From assembly GCA_002171315.2 (NCBI GenBank), contig NHFS02000054.1, positions 15,101 to 34,285 on the forward strand: 19,185 nucleotides of DNA, written 5' to 3'. The stretch is from Euryarchaeota archaeon TMED117 (GTDB lineage Archaea > Thermoplasmatota > Poseidoniia > Poseidoniales > Poseidoniaceae). Positions 7,080 to 13,896 of the stretch are shown here, in pieces (the first letter of the stretch is position 1; the number at the start of each line of letters is the position of its first letter). A program made the position numbers and the translations under genes. The notes under the pieces were generated by a model. The model made no database searches. It was not told the origin of the DNA and was given only the letters and a program-made list of their open reading frames with translations.

Positions 7080-8570
7080 TTAAGAATCAGCGTACTTTCG
7101 TATATAATCCTCAGTTTTGAACTTACGTTGCGTAGATGCTGAAGTCATGTAGCGGATCTTTCCAAAAACTGCTCTTTCGAACCATCCACGGTCGAATCGT
7201 CCGAAAATCCAGAAGATACCTGTGTAAGAATTTGGATCTCTTCCGTCGAGCGCCCATCTATCATTGAGTCGAATCAACCATTCACAGGCAGTCTTGGGGT
7301 CCGATGACCATTCAAGCACTTTCTTACCCCAGAGCATTCTTAGATAATTATGAATGAATCCTTCAGTTCGAAGTTGCATTTGGGCTGCGTTCCAGAGTGG
7401 GTCATGTGTCTGCCCGTTCTCAAGTTCTTCAAAGGTATACAGATACGGGCGTTCATCTTCTGAATGTTCGTTCAATGTTTGTTTGGCCCAATCAGGTAAG
7501 GTTTCGTATTTGGCGTGATTCGGCGTTTGGTGGCAATAAATGAAACCTAATTCTCTCCAGGTGATAACTTGGTCAAGGAATGCTTCTGCCCCTTCATTTG
7601 CTCCCCACCAGCCTTCTCGGCGTCCGTTGTGAGGAGGAGTAACTTTCATTGGATTCCACTTTTGGTGTTTCAACACTGCATCCACGATTTCGAATGAAGA
7701 GATGTGTCCAAAATGCAACCAAGGAGACAAACCACTGCTCCCATGTCGCTCGGGGTGGTTTCTATCAACATGGTAATGGTCCAGACGTTGTTCGATGAAT
7801 TTACTTAATTCTGTACGAGCTCTTACGGATCCACCTGTTGTTGAATCGATTGGAGAAACTTCGTGATCAATGTCCAAGTAGGAGAGTGCATCTCTTCCTT
7901 CTCGTGACGCTTCAGCAACTCTCCAAATGAATTCATAGGGCGTGATTGGTACATTCACTCTTGCAAATGCTTCTTCTGCAATCGCTTTCCCATCGGGCAA
8001 ATCGTTCAGTGCTTTTAGAGGTTCAGCCATCGGAGGTTTGGCCAAGAAGCCGAGGACATTCTTGTGAAGATATCTTCGGAATGAATATGCTGTTGTGAAG
8101 GAACGTTGTGGAGTTCGCAATGGAACGATGCCGTTGCTGTCAACCGCAATCACACAACAGTCTCCAGTTTCCATGGCCCTAACTGCAACATCCCTTGGCA
8201 TGTATGTAGGGTAGTCATCGATAACCATCGCAACTGCTCCTTTGGTAAAGGAACGGAGAAGTCCAGCGGCTTGCCCTTGTTTGGTTTCGACATACGGGAT
8301 GTATGTGAGGGGAGCTGACTCGAATAATTTTCGATTATCAATCATTCCTTGAAGAACGAATGTGTGGATTCGGTCGTTAGCCCATCGATGACCGAGTGCG
8401 AGTGATTCGACGATGATCAAAGGAACGTTTGCCTCATTTGCCAAATCGATTGCGTGATCGAGTCCGTGGTTCCATCGAGAGCGGCGTGCGCTGGTCATCC
8501 AATAGACGACGTGAGAACCTTCGGAGTTGAGTGGAATTGAATTCGCTACAATCCGTTCGACATCAATCAT
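7080..8570 (-). CDS. phr: Class II deoxyribodipyrimidine photolyase
   Basis: Repairs UV-induced cyclobutane pyrimidine dimers using light and reduced FAD. The 496 residues show an N-terminal alpha/beta antenna domain (about 20-150, beginning VVYWMTSARRSRWNHGL) and a helical FAD domain. FAD-domain signposts are SGLSPWLHFGHIS (279-291), TWRELGFIY (337-345), WNAAQMQLRTEGFIHNYLRM (393-412), WGKKVLEW (414-421), NDRWALDGRDPNSYTG (436-451) and FGKIRYMTS (469-477). The WNAAQ, WGKKVLEW and LDGRDPN blocks mark class II rather than class I photolyases or cryptochromes. The start ATG overlaps the stop of the upstream Nudix gene by 4 nt (ATGA), indicating translational coupling. The FAD cofactor depends on riboflavin synthesis, whose first enzyme is encoded by the divergent operon next door. 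Confidence 0.93.
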   Translation of the reverse strand: MIDVERIVANSIPLNSEGSHVVYWMTSARRSRWNHGLDHAIDLANEANVPLIIVESLALGHRWANDRIHTFVLQGMIDNRKLFESAPLTYIPYVETKQGQAAGLLRSFTKGAVAMVIDDYPTYMPRDVAVRAMETGDCCVIAVDSNGIVPLRTPQRSFTTAYSFRRYLHKNVLGFLAKPPMAEPLKALNDLPDGKAIAEEAFARVNVPITPYEFIWRVAEASREGRDALSYLDIDHEVSPIDSTTGGSVRARTELSKFIEQRLDHYHVDRNHPERHGSSGLSPWLHFGHISSFEIVDAVLKHQKWNPMKVTPPHNGRREGWWGANEGAEAFLDQVITWRELGFIYCHQTPNHAKYETLPDWAKQTLNEHSEDERPYLYTFEELENGQTHDPLWNAAQMQLRTEGFIHNYLRMLWGKKVLEWSSDPKTACEWLIRLNDRWALDGRDPNSYTGIFWIFGRFDRGWFERAVFGKIRYMTSASTQRKFKTEDYIRKYADS

Positions 8571-9058
8571 GCGTCCATCTCCTTTGAGAGTGATGTTCTT
8601 GCATCGCTGAATACGACATGATACGGTCGTTGAGATTCTTCAGAGAGGTCAACTATCGGGAGTTTTTGCCCAGACACTGCAACTTCTGCAAAGGAGCGAA
8701 GAGTCGGAGAGATCCATTCTAGTTGTGAAAACAGTTCTTTGGAAACATACTTTGCTTGTTGAATTTCTTCTTCTTGTATTAACAAGTTATCGCTTTGAAC
8801 AGAGACCGAATAACACAGGAACAAACCAACGTTATCAGAGGTCTTTGTAGATCGGAATCCAATGAATCCTTCTACGATGCCGTCCAATCCTGTCTCTTCT
8901 TTCAGTTCCCTGAGAACTGCATTTTCAATGGACTCATTTTGGTCGACATACCCCTTTGGCAGGCCCCATTGACCTTTGTAGGGCCCTCTTGCTTCTTGGA
9001 CCAGAAGAACATGGTTGTCACGGACTACAGCAGCAGCCACTCCGACATCAAATCCCAT
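8567..9058 (-). CDS. Nudix hydrolase
   Basis: A 163-residue hydrolase of nucleoside-diphosphate-linked substrates, with a complete Nudix box: Gly36, Glu42, Arg50-Glu51, Glu54-Glu55 and Gly57 in the GYVDQNESIENAVLRELKEE stretch plus TGL. It is preceded by the WGLPKG strand typical of ADP-ribose/NADH-type and MutT-type members. The substrate cannot be told from sequence. A dinucleotide such as FAD or ADP-ribose, or an oxidised nucleotide, would suit the photolyase/flavin context, but that is speculation. A GTG at 9088 would lengthen the protein by 10 residues. I prefer the ATG at 9058 because a TATA-like box overlaps the GTG and would place transcription start just before 9058. It is first in the operon with photolyase and the SDR fusion. 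Confidence 0.85.
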   Translation of the reverse strand: MGFDVGVAAAVVRDNHVLLVQEARGPYKGQWGLPKGYVDQNESIENAVLRELKEETGLDGIVEGFIGFRSTKTSDNVGLFLCYSVSVQSDNLLIQEEEIQQAKYVSKELFSQLEWISPTLRSFAEVAVSGQKLPIVDLSEESQRPYHVVFSDARTSLSKEMDA

Positions 9059-9088
9059 GCGAATCACATAAGAAGGTAGAACACACAC

Positions 9089-9094
9089 TATATG
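9089..9094 (-). promoter_or_regulatory. TATA-like box for the Nudix-photolyase operon
   Basis: CATATA on the minus strand is centred about 33 nt from the ATG at 9058, predicting a very short leader of around 7 nt. It supports the shorter Nudix start. It shares a 115-nt divergent region with the ribA promoter on the other strand. Confidence 0.5.
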
Positions 9095-9144
9095 AAGAAC
9101 CGTTTAATGAAAACCCACAACACTTCCTTGGTTGAGAACATTCC

Positions 9145-9150
9145 TTTATA
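9145..9150 (+). promoter_or_regulatory. TATA box of the ribA operon, leaderless
   Basis: TTTATA is centred about 26 nt before the ribA ATG at 9174, the standard archaeal distance from TATA box to transcription start. No Shine-Dalgarno sequence is present, so the mRNA probably begins at the A of the start codon. Confidence 0.65.
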
Positions 9151-9173
9151 CCTGAAACGCCAATCTTAGGTTT

Positions 9174-9791
9174 ATGTCCAACAATGAAATTGAACAATAT
9201 ACGGCAGTTCCAGCAGATGCTAAACTTCCCACAAAATACGGCGACTTTAGAATACGTTCTTACATAGACCCTAGAGACGGATCCGAACACGCAGCAATCT
9301 ATCTCGGAAACATGGATAGTCAACAGCCACCTCTGGTTCGTGTTCACTCCGAATGTCTGACGGGTGATGCCCTTGGTAGCCTACGTTGCGACTGTGGACC
9401 TCAACTCCAAAGTGCGTTGAAGACGATCCAGGAAGAAGGAAGAGGAATCGTACTTTACCTTCGCCAAGAAGGAAGAGGCATTGGCCTGTTCGCTAAGATG
9501 CAGGCTTACAATCTCCAAGATAGAGGACTGGATACGCTCGATGCTAACCTTGCTCTAAACTTACCTGCAGATGGAAGAGATTACAAGATCGCAGCGAGTA
9601 TGCTGAATGATATCGGATATGATACGATTCGCCTCATGACAAACAATCCAGACAAAGTCGCTCAACTAGAACAACACAACATTACAGTGTTGCAGAGAGT
9701 TGAACACAAAGCTGGAATTTGCAGCGAAAACAAAGTATATCTTCAAACAAAGGCCCTAAGAATGGGACATATTCTTTCAATACCGGAGTGA
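9174..9791 (+). CDS. ribA: GTP cyclohydrolase II
   Basis: Catalyses the first committed step of riboflavin synthesis: GTP to the 2,5-diamino-6-(ribosylamino)-pyrimidinone phosphate, releasing formate and pyrophosphate. The 205 residues match stand-alone bacterial RibA. Visible motifs are the zinc site Cys61, Cys72 and Cys74 in RVHSECLTGD and LRCDCG, the catalytic loop LRQEGRGIGL (96-105), YNLQDRGLDT (112-121) and the late TNNP. No ribB (DHBP synthase) domain is fused. Many archaea start this pathway with a different enzyme (ArfA/GTP cyclohydrolase III), so a bacterial-type RibA is worth noting. It heads a plus-strand operon and is 5 nt upstream of the peroxiredoxin gene. Its product ultimately supplies FAD for the divergent photolyase and for CrtI downstream. 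Confidence 0.93.
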   Translation: MSNNEIEQYTAVPADAKLPTKYGDFRIRSYIDPRDGSEHAAIYLGNMDSQQPPLVRVHSECLTGDALGSLRCDCGPQLQSALKTIQEEGRGIVLYLRQEGRGIGLFAKMQAYNLQDRGLDTLDANLALNLPADGRDYKIAASMLNDIGYDTIRLMTNNPDKVAQLEQHNITVLQRVEHKAGICSENKVYLQTKALRMGHILSIPE

Positions 9792-9796
9792 TACAC

Positions 9797-10321
9797 ATGG
9801 CGGAAGTTATTTTGACAGCAGACAGAGTCACCCTAAATGAGGCAAAGAAAGTGAGCAAAGATTTAATCGGGGAAATCGCCCCTGAATTCCTACTAATGGA
9901 CGATGAGGGTAACGAATTCGATAGTCGAACTTTGAACGGAGAATGGAGAATTCTCTTCTTCTACGCCAAGGATGGCTCCCCAACGTGCAAGCGTGGTTGC
10001 CTGACTTTCAAAGAACAACACGACTTGTTTGCATCAGCTGGATGTAAAGTCGTCGGAATTGGAGAAGGTACCGTAGACTCTCACTCAAAATTCAAGAAAA
10101 GTTTGGGAGGATTACCGTTCCCACTTCTGTCCGATCAGGATAGGGCTGTTGCAAACCAGTTCCTAGTCCCAGTACATCTTGGAATGTTCCCTGCTAAATC
10201 GAGCTTCTTGATCGGTCCTGACAACCGTATCCGCCACGTATACGACTGGCTTTTCCGTCCTCGACGACACGTTGCTCGAATTCTCAAGCATCTTTCACCT
10301 GTTACAGGAGGAGATTCTTGA
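9797..10321 (+). CDS. Bcp/AhpC-type peroxiredoxin
   Basis: A 174-residue thiol peroxidase of the AhpC/TSA fold that reduces hydrogen and organic peroxides. The N-terminal IAPEFLLMDDEGNEF matches the family's APxFxLxDxxG strand. The active segment FFYAKDGSPTCKRGCLTF carries peroxidatic Cys64 in an SxxC context and a second Cys at 68. The four-residue offset is close to, but one shorter than, the resolving-Cys spacing of typical Bcp/PrxQ (five). The rest fits the fold: a VVGIGEGTVDSHSKFK segment, FPLLSDQDRAVANQF and SSFLIGPDNRIRHVY. A GGAGTGA Shine-Dalgarno overlaps the end of ribA and selects the ATG at 9797; the frame extends upstream inside ribA without support. The stop overlaps the start of the regulator gene by 1 nt. 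Confidence 0.88.
   Translation: MAEVILTADRVTLNEAKKVSKDLIGEIAPEFLLMDDEGNEFDSRTLNGEWRILFFYAKDGSPTCKRGCLTFKEQHDLFASAGCKVVGIGEGTVDSHSKFKKSLGGLPFPLLSDQDRAVANQFLVPVHLGMFPAKSSFLIGPDNRIRHVYDWLFRPRRHVARILKHLSPVTGGDS
10306..10313 (+). promoter_or_regulatory. Strong Shine-Dalgarno of the TrmB-like regulator
   Basis: AGGAGGAG lies 7 nt before the ATG at 10321. It chooses this ATG over the TTG three bases earlier. It lies inside the end of the peroxiredoxin gene, as expected for coupled translation. Confidence 0.6.
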
Positions 10322-11718
10322 TGTGGGAACAACTTCTCAATGAAGCTGGTCTCACCGACCGTGAAGTCCGATCGATCATGGTTCTTGGAAACAATCCAAA
10401 CATGAGAGCAAGCGAACTGGCAAAGGAATTGCAGACAACGCGTCTCGATGCATACAACAGCCTTTCAAGACTACAAGAAATGGGTATTGTCACAGCAACA
10501 GCCGACAGACCAATGCTGTTCTCTAGTCTGCGTGTTGATGAAGCTCTTCAGCACATTATTGAAATGCGTCGAAGGCAACTCGACAACCTTCAGGAAGGAT
10601 TTGATGAGGTCGCCAAAGGCATTACAGAAACCAATGCCTCATACGAGGCAAACCGTCGCCAAAGAGACGAGCCCAGATTCGCCGTATTGAAAGAGCGAAG
10701 TCACATCTACAAGCGTCTAGAAAAGATGGCTGATGAAGCAGAAGAACGTCTCGTTCTTCTTCTTGGCCGCTACGGAATTCTGCATCTGTGTCGAAGCGAA
10801 GCACTCGAGTCGATCAATACTGCAGCACAAAAAGGCGTCGTTGTCCAGGTGATAGCCCAACTGGATCGTCGAACAACCAGATTCTTTGGTAAACTGCACG
10901 ATTCAATTGAAATCAAGCATTCAGACGACCTTGACTCACAAGGATTCCTGCAAGATTGCACACACGTTGTTCAATTTTTGAACATCGAAGAGAATCCAGT
11001 AGGGCGTGGAAAGGAAGATGCTGCACTCGTTATCGAAAGCCAACCATTCGCAAAAGCACAAGAAAACCTCATCGATACTATTTGGGAAGATGCCGTACAG
11101 TTCGCAACCGCAGAAGCACGATTTTCGAAAGGCCGAATTCACGACCCTCTCCGACTAACGATCGGAGAAGGTTCCTTCCTCGATTCACTCGTAGGTGCTC
11201 TTGGAGTAAACGATTTGCCAGAACATGACACTCCCTTTGACCCTGAAGCATTCATGGCTGCTGGGAAAGAAGTCAATCAAGCTCGTCAGGAACTGACCAA
11301 AGGACGTCTTTCAAACTTGAAGATTCTCGGTATAGACCTCTCCCGTATGCTTCGACAGGTTGGAAACAGAGTCGGTCACGAACTTGCTTTCTCCCTACGC
11401 TCCATTGAAAATCATGTCGAGTTCCTCGATGAAATGATGGATTGGTGGGAATTTGCAGGCCTTGGCCGCCTTGAGTATGGTATTGACCCAGTCTTCCACG
11501 TTCAAGTCGGACTCGACCACCCTCCAAGTGATGATCCAGACGTCTTACCTATGTGGGAACTTGATGATGGAATTATTGAAGGTGCACTCATGACTCGTTT
11601 CCCACGTGATGGGCAAGTTACAGTTCGTCGCTTCGATGGGACCGGAGAATCTGATGACTTGTGGCGCTACCACATCATCATGAACAACGAAGAACAACCT
11701 GCAGAATCTACAGCGTGA
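10321..11718 (+). CDS. TrmB-family transcriptional regulator with extra C-terminal ligand-binding-like domain
   Basis: 465 residues. The first 70 form a winged helix of TrmB type: AGLTDREVRSIMVLGNNPNM, then ASELAKELQTTRLDAYNSLS, then LQEMGIV. A long amphipathic helix or coiled coil follows (about 72-140), then a PLD-like TrmB sensor region (about 140-260) with LLGRYG and VVVQVIAQLDRRT strands. The final part (about 330-455) is not part of ordinary TrmB proteins. Its QVGNRVGHELAFSL helix, WWEFAGLGRLEY strand, ELDDGIIEGALM turn and closing strand loosely resemble the V4R/heme-NO-binding-like sensor fold; that assignment is tentative. TrmB relatives bind sugars or act as global regulators. Here the neighbours (flavin, photolyase, peroxiredoxin, carotenoids) point to a light or oxidative-stress regulator. 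TGATG overlap with the upstream gene and GTGA overlap with the downstream gene indicate tight co-expression. Confidence 0.82.
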   Translation: MWEQLLNEAGLTDREVRSIMVLGNNPNMRASELAKELQTTRLDAYNSLSRLQEMGIVTATADRPMLFSSLRVDEALQHIIEMRRRQLDNLQEGFDEVAKGITETNASYEANRRQRDEPRFAVLKERSHIYKRLEKMADEAEERLVLLLGRYGILHLCRSEALESINTAAQKGVVVQVIAQLDRRTTRFFGKLHDSIEIKHSDDLDSQGFLQDCTHVVQFLNIEENPVGRGKEDAALVIESQPFAKAQENLIDTIWEDAVQFATAEARFSKGRIHDPLRLTIGEGSFLDSLVGALGVNDLPEHDTPFDPEAFMAAGKEVNQARQELTKGRLSNLKILGIDLSRMLRQVGNRVGHELAFSLRSIENHVEFLDEMMDWWEFAGLGRLEYGIDPVFHVQVGLDHPPSDDPDVLPMWELDDGIIEGALMTRFPRDGQVTVRRFDGTGESDDLWRYHIIMNNEEQPAESTA

Positions 11719-12533
11719 TTACTTTGAATGTCAACGCAGTCACGTGTGTTGTCATCTTTGCATACATCACCCTTGCCTGGCTTCGAACCGTATCAAGTGG
11801 TAAAGTAAGCGTCATGGACGTTTTATGGGGTCTCGGTTTTGTCATCATCGCATGGTCAAGAGCGATTCAATTAGGCTCCTTTAACACAATAACCATTTTG
11901 ACATTATCAGCCGTTAGCGTATGGGGATTACGTTTAGCAATCGTTCTCCATCAACGAACAAAGAATCGAGGAGAAGACCCAAGATATGTTCGCATGATGG
12001 AAACCGCAGGAAAGAATTGGTGGTGGATAAGTTTCCTCCAAGTGTTCCTTTTACAGGGCATACTGCTCGTTCTTGTTGCACTACCGATCCTGTCGCTAAT
12101 ATCTGAAGCCAATATGGACAGTTCATTATCAACGAACCAAATTATTGGAACCGCTTTCCTCTTTGCAACATACTGTATCGGAATGATCATTGAACACAGA
12201 GGTGATATTGAGCTCCGAGAATTCAAAAAGAAGAGTGGTTCAGGACAACTCAAAACCGATGGCATTTTCTCGATTACTCGCCATCCAAACCACCTTGGTG
12301 AAGCCATCATTTGGTGGTCTATTGGCGGGTTCGCTGTCATCGTTGGAGGCATTGCCTCATCTTGGGCATTAATTGGACCGCTCATTCTTACCCTTCTGTT
12401 GAGATTTGTCAGCGGAGTCGCAATGTCTGAAGTTGATTTGAAAGACAGAGAAGGCTATCAGGAGTGGGTTGAATCAACACCTGCGATGTTCGCAAATCCA
12501 ATCAAAGTCTTATTGAATAAAAACGCCGATTGA
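11715..12533 (+). CDS. DUF1295 (steroid 5-alpha-reductase-like) membrane protein
   Basis: A 272-residue polytopic membrane protein with about six or seven hydrophobic helices. It carries the DUF1295 signature near the C-terminus: an LKTDGIFSITRHPNHLGEAI run, the family's SRHPNYxGE motif, then a WW pair, and a late VDLKDREGYQEWVE. It belongs to the wider superfamily of 3-oxo-5-alpha-steroid 4-dehydrogenases and ICMT-like enzymes, so reduction or methylation of an isoprenoid-like or lipid substrate is plausible. The substrate is unknown. The start is a GTG overlapping the regulator's TGA (GTGA); an in-frame ATG at 11661 lies wholly inside the regulator gene and would spoil the first membrane helix. 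It is followed after 25 nt by the ABC1 kinase gene, with which it probably functions. Confidence 0.82.
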   Translation: MITLNVNAVTCVVIFAYITLAWLRTVSSGKVSVMDVLWGLGFVIIAWSRAIQLGSFNTITILTLSAVSVWGLRLAIVLHQRTKNRGEDPRYVRMMETAGKNWWWISFLQVFLLQGILLVLVALPILSLISEANMDSSLSTNQIIGTAFLFATYCIGMIIEHRGDIELREFKKKSGSGQLKTDGIFSITRHPNHLGEAIIWWSIGGFAVIVGGIASSWALIGPLILTLLLRFVSGVAMSEVDLKDREGYQEWVESTPAMFANPIKVLLNKNAD

Positions 12534-12540
12534 TAAACTA

Positions 12541-12549
12541 AAGGGGGAT
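12541..12549 (+). promoter_or_regulatory. Shine-Dalgarno of the ABC1 kinase gene
   Basis: AAGGGGGAT lies 9 nt before the ATG at 12559 in the 25-nt gap after the DUF1295 gene. It is followed by a run of six T, which could look like a terminator but sits between the ribosome site and the start codon. Confidence 0.5.
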
Positions 12550-12558
12550 TTTTTAACT

Positions 12559-13851
12559 ATGCGCCTAGTCACTTTCGCCCGTTTTATTCGCATGATTACA
12601 AAGAAAGGGCCTGCTGATCTCGACAAGATTCAGAACATGGGGTTGCTTGCAGTAAAACTCACTCAAATCTTTGCACTCCGCCCTGATTTACTTTCAGAAG
12701 AAAAGTGCAAACAACTCCAATCCTTGTATCAACGTGCAAACTCAATTCCACGTGAGGATTCTATGAAACTCATTCATGACCGAGCCCCTAAGGGTTTCCT
12801 TGATGCTTTCTCCTCTTTTGAAGAAGAACCATTTGCAGCTGCCAGTATAGGTCAAGTTCACAAAGGAGTCCTCAAAGATGGGACCAATGTCGTGGTCAAA
12901 ATCATCAAGGCGGACTTTGAGAAATCCTTCCGTAAGGACGTTATAAGGATGAAGCGATGGCTTCGAATTGGTCTTTTCTTGAATCCACGATTGAGAAAGG
13001 TTGGCAATCCAGTTGGTCTTCTCCAACACGTTGAAGATTACACATTGAAGGAACTTGACTTGAGGAACGAAATCGAAGGTGCTGAACTGCTCCAACAAAA
13101 GGCGAAAGAAGTTGAAAACCAATTCCCAATGCCGCTCCTAGCCTTCCCTCGTGTTTGGCCTGAACTATCGAATCAACATATCCTTGTCATGGAGCACATC
13201 GAAGCCCCTACTCTTGAAGATCGTCTTGCTGATGGTACTATGTCATGGGATAATCTCCTTCAACTCTTTAGAATCCACGGAGCATTCATGTTTGGGATTG
13301 GAACATTCCATGGAGACCTTCACCCAGGTAATGCCATGGTCGATGATAGCGGGAAATTCACATTCATCGATACGGGCGCAATATCCCATGCTCCAAACAA
13401 GGTTCGTTCTGCCTTGTTTGGGTTCTTTTTTCACCTTGCCAAGGGTGAACTCGATCAGTCTTTTGAGGCAATGTTGTTGATGGCAGATACCCCTCCTAGC
13501 GGTGCAGCCAAGGAAAAATACATGGCGAGTATGCATGAAATCTACAGCGGATTTATTGGGAAGACAGTCAGTGAAGTTTCACTCACACAACAGATGATGA
13601 AAACTGTTCGATGTGCTGTTCTAGCAGGCTGTCGATTCGGAGAAGAAGCATTTCCAATCATTCGTTCGTTGATGTATATGGACGGAATGGTTCTTCGAGG
13701 CCAGCCTAACGTCGATCTCATTACATCGATGGGGCCTTATCTTGATGAATTTGCATCGATTGTTGAGTTACCGTATGCTGAACAGTTGAAAACTTCCCAA
13801 GATGCTACGAATTCTGCCTTCTGGGATGGGAATCTGAAGCCTACCAACTAG
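12559..13851 (+). CDS. ABC1/UbiB/ADCK-family atypical kinase
   Basis: 430 residues of the UbiB/Coq8 family of atypical kinases/ATPases, which support quinone or other isoprenoid-lipid synthesis in bacteria and mitochondria. Visible elements are the KxGQ-region AVKLTQIFALRPDLLS (32-46, with Thr35 where Gly is normal), an Ala-rich nucleotide loop AAASIGQVHKG (94-104), the lysine strand VVVKII (Lys115), the ELD of the ExD motif (166-168), HGDLHPGN (252-259) and the metal-binding DTG (272-274, usually DFG). C-terminal hydrophobic helices are weaker than in typical UbiB. No quinone gene is in the window. The neighbouring DUF1295 enzyme and downstream carotenoid genes suggest a role with membrane isoprenoids. 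It is last in the ribA operon, 45 nt before the carotenoid operon. Confidence 0.88.
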   Translation: MRLVTFARFIRMITKKGPADLDKIQNMGLLAVKLTQIFALRPDLLSEEKCKQLQSLYQRANSIPREDSMKLIHDRAPKGFLDAFSSFEEEPFAAASIGQVHKGVLKDGTNVVVKIIKADFEKSFRKDVIRMKRWLRIGLFLNPRLRKVGNPVGLLQHVEDYTLKELDLRNEIEGAELLQQKAKEVENQFPMPLLAFPRVWPELSNQHILVMEHIEAPTLEDRLADGTMSWDNLLQLFRIHGAFMFGIGTFHGDLHPGNAMVDDSGKFTFIDTGAISHAPNKVRSALFGFFFHLAKGELDQSFEAMLLMADTPPSGAAKEKYMASMHEIYSGFIGKTVSEVSLTQQMMKTVRCAVLAGCRFGEEAFPIIRSLMYMDGMVLRGQPNVDLITSMGPYLDEFASIVELPYAEQLKTSQDATNSAFWDGNLKPTN

Positions 13852-13867
13852 TGGGGTAAAACGTCGC

Positions 13868-13875
13868 TTTATAAG
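13868..13875 (+). promoter_or_regulatory. TATA box of the carotenoid operon, leaderless
   Basis: TTTATAAG is centred about 26 nt before the crtI ATG at 13897. No Shine-Dalgarno is present, so a leaderless transcript is expected. The box sits in the 45-nt gap after the ABC1 kinase gene and separates the carotenoid operon from the ribA operon. It is the best archaeal promoter match in the window. Confidence 0.7.
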
Positions 13876-13896
13876 CCGAATCTTGTTAGTTATCTC

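Noticed and set aside
9094..9139. Possible inverted repeat (GAAGAACC ... GGTTGAGAAC) as an operator in the divergent region
   Set aside because: Only a few bases pair and the arms are mismatched; it is not better than chance in an AT-rich spacer.
9719..9796. 26-residue N-terminal extension of the peroxiredoxin
   Set aside because: It lies inside ribA in another frame, and the Shine-Dalgarno at the end of ribA points to 9797.
11661..11714. Upstream ATG for the DUF1295 protein
   Set aside because: It lies within the regulator gene and would add a His/Arg-rich leader before the first membrane helix; the GTGA overlap is the more natural start.
12549..12555. T-run as a possible archaeal terminator before the ABC1 kinase gene
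   Set aside because: It lies between the Shine-Dalgarno sequence and the start codon, so termination here would remove the gene from its own message.
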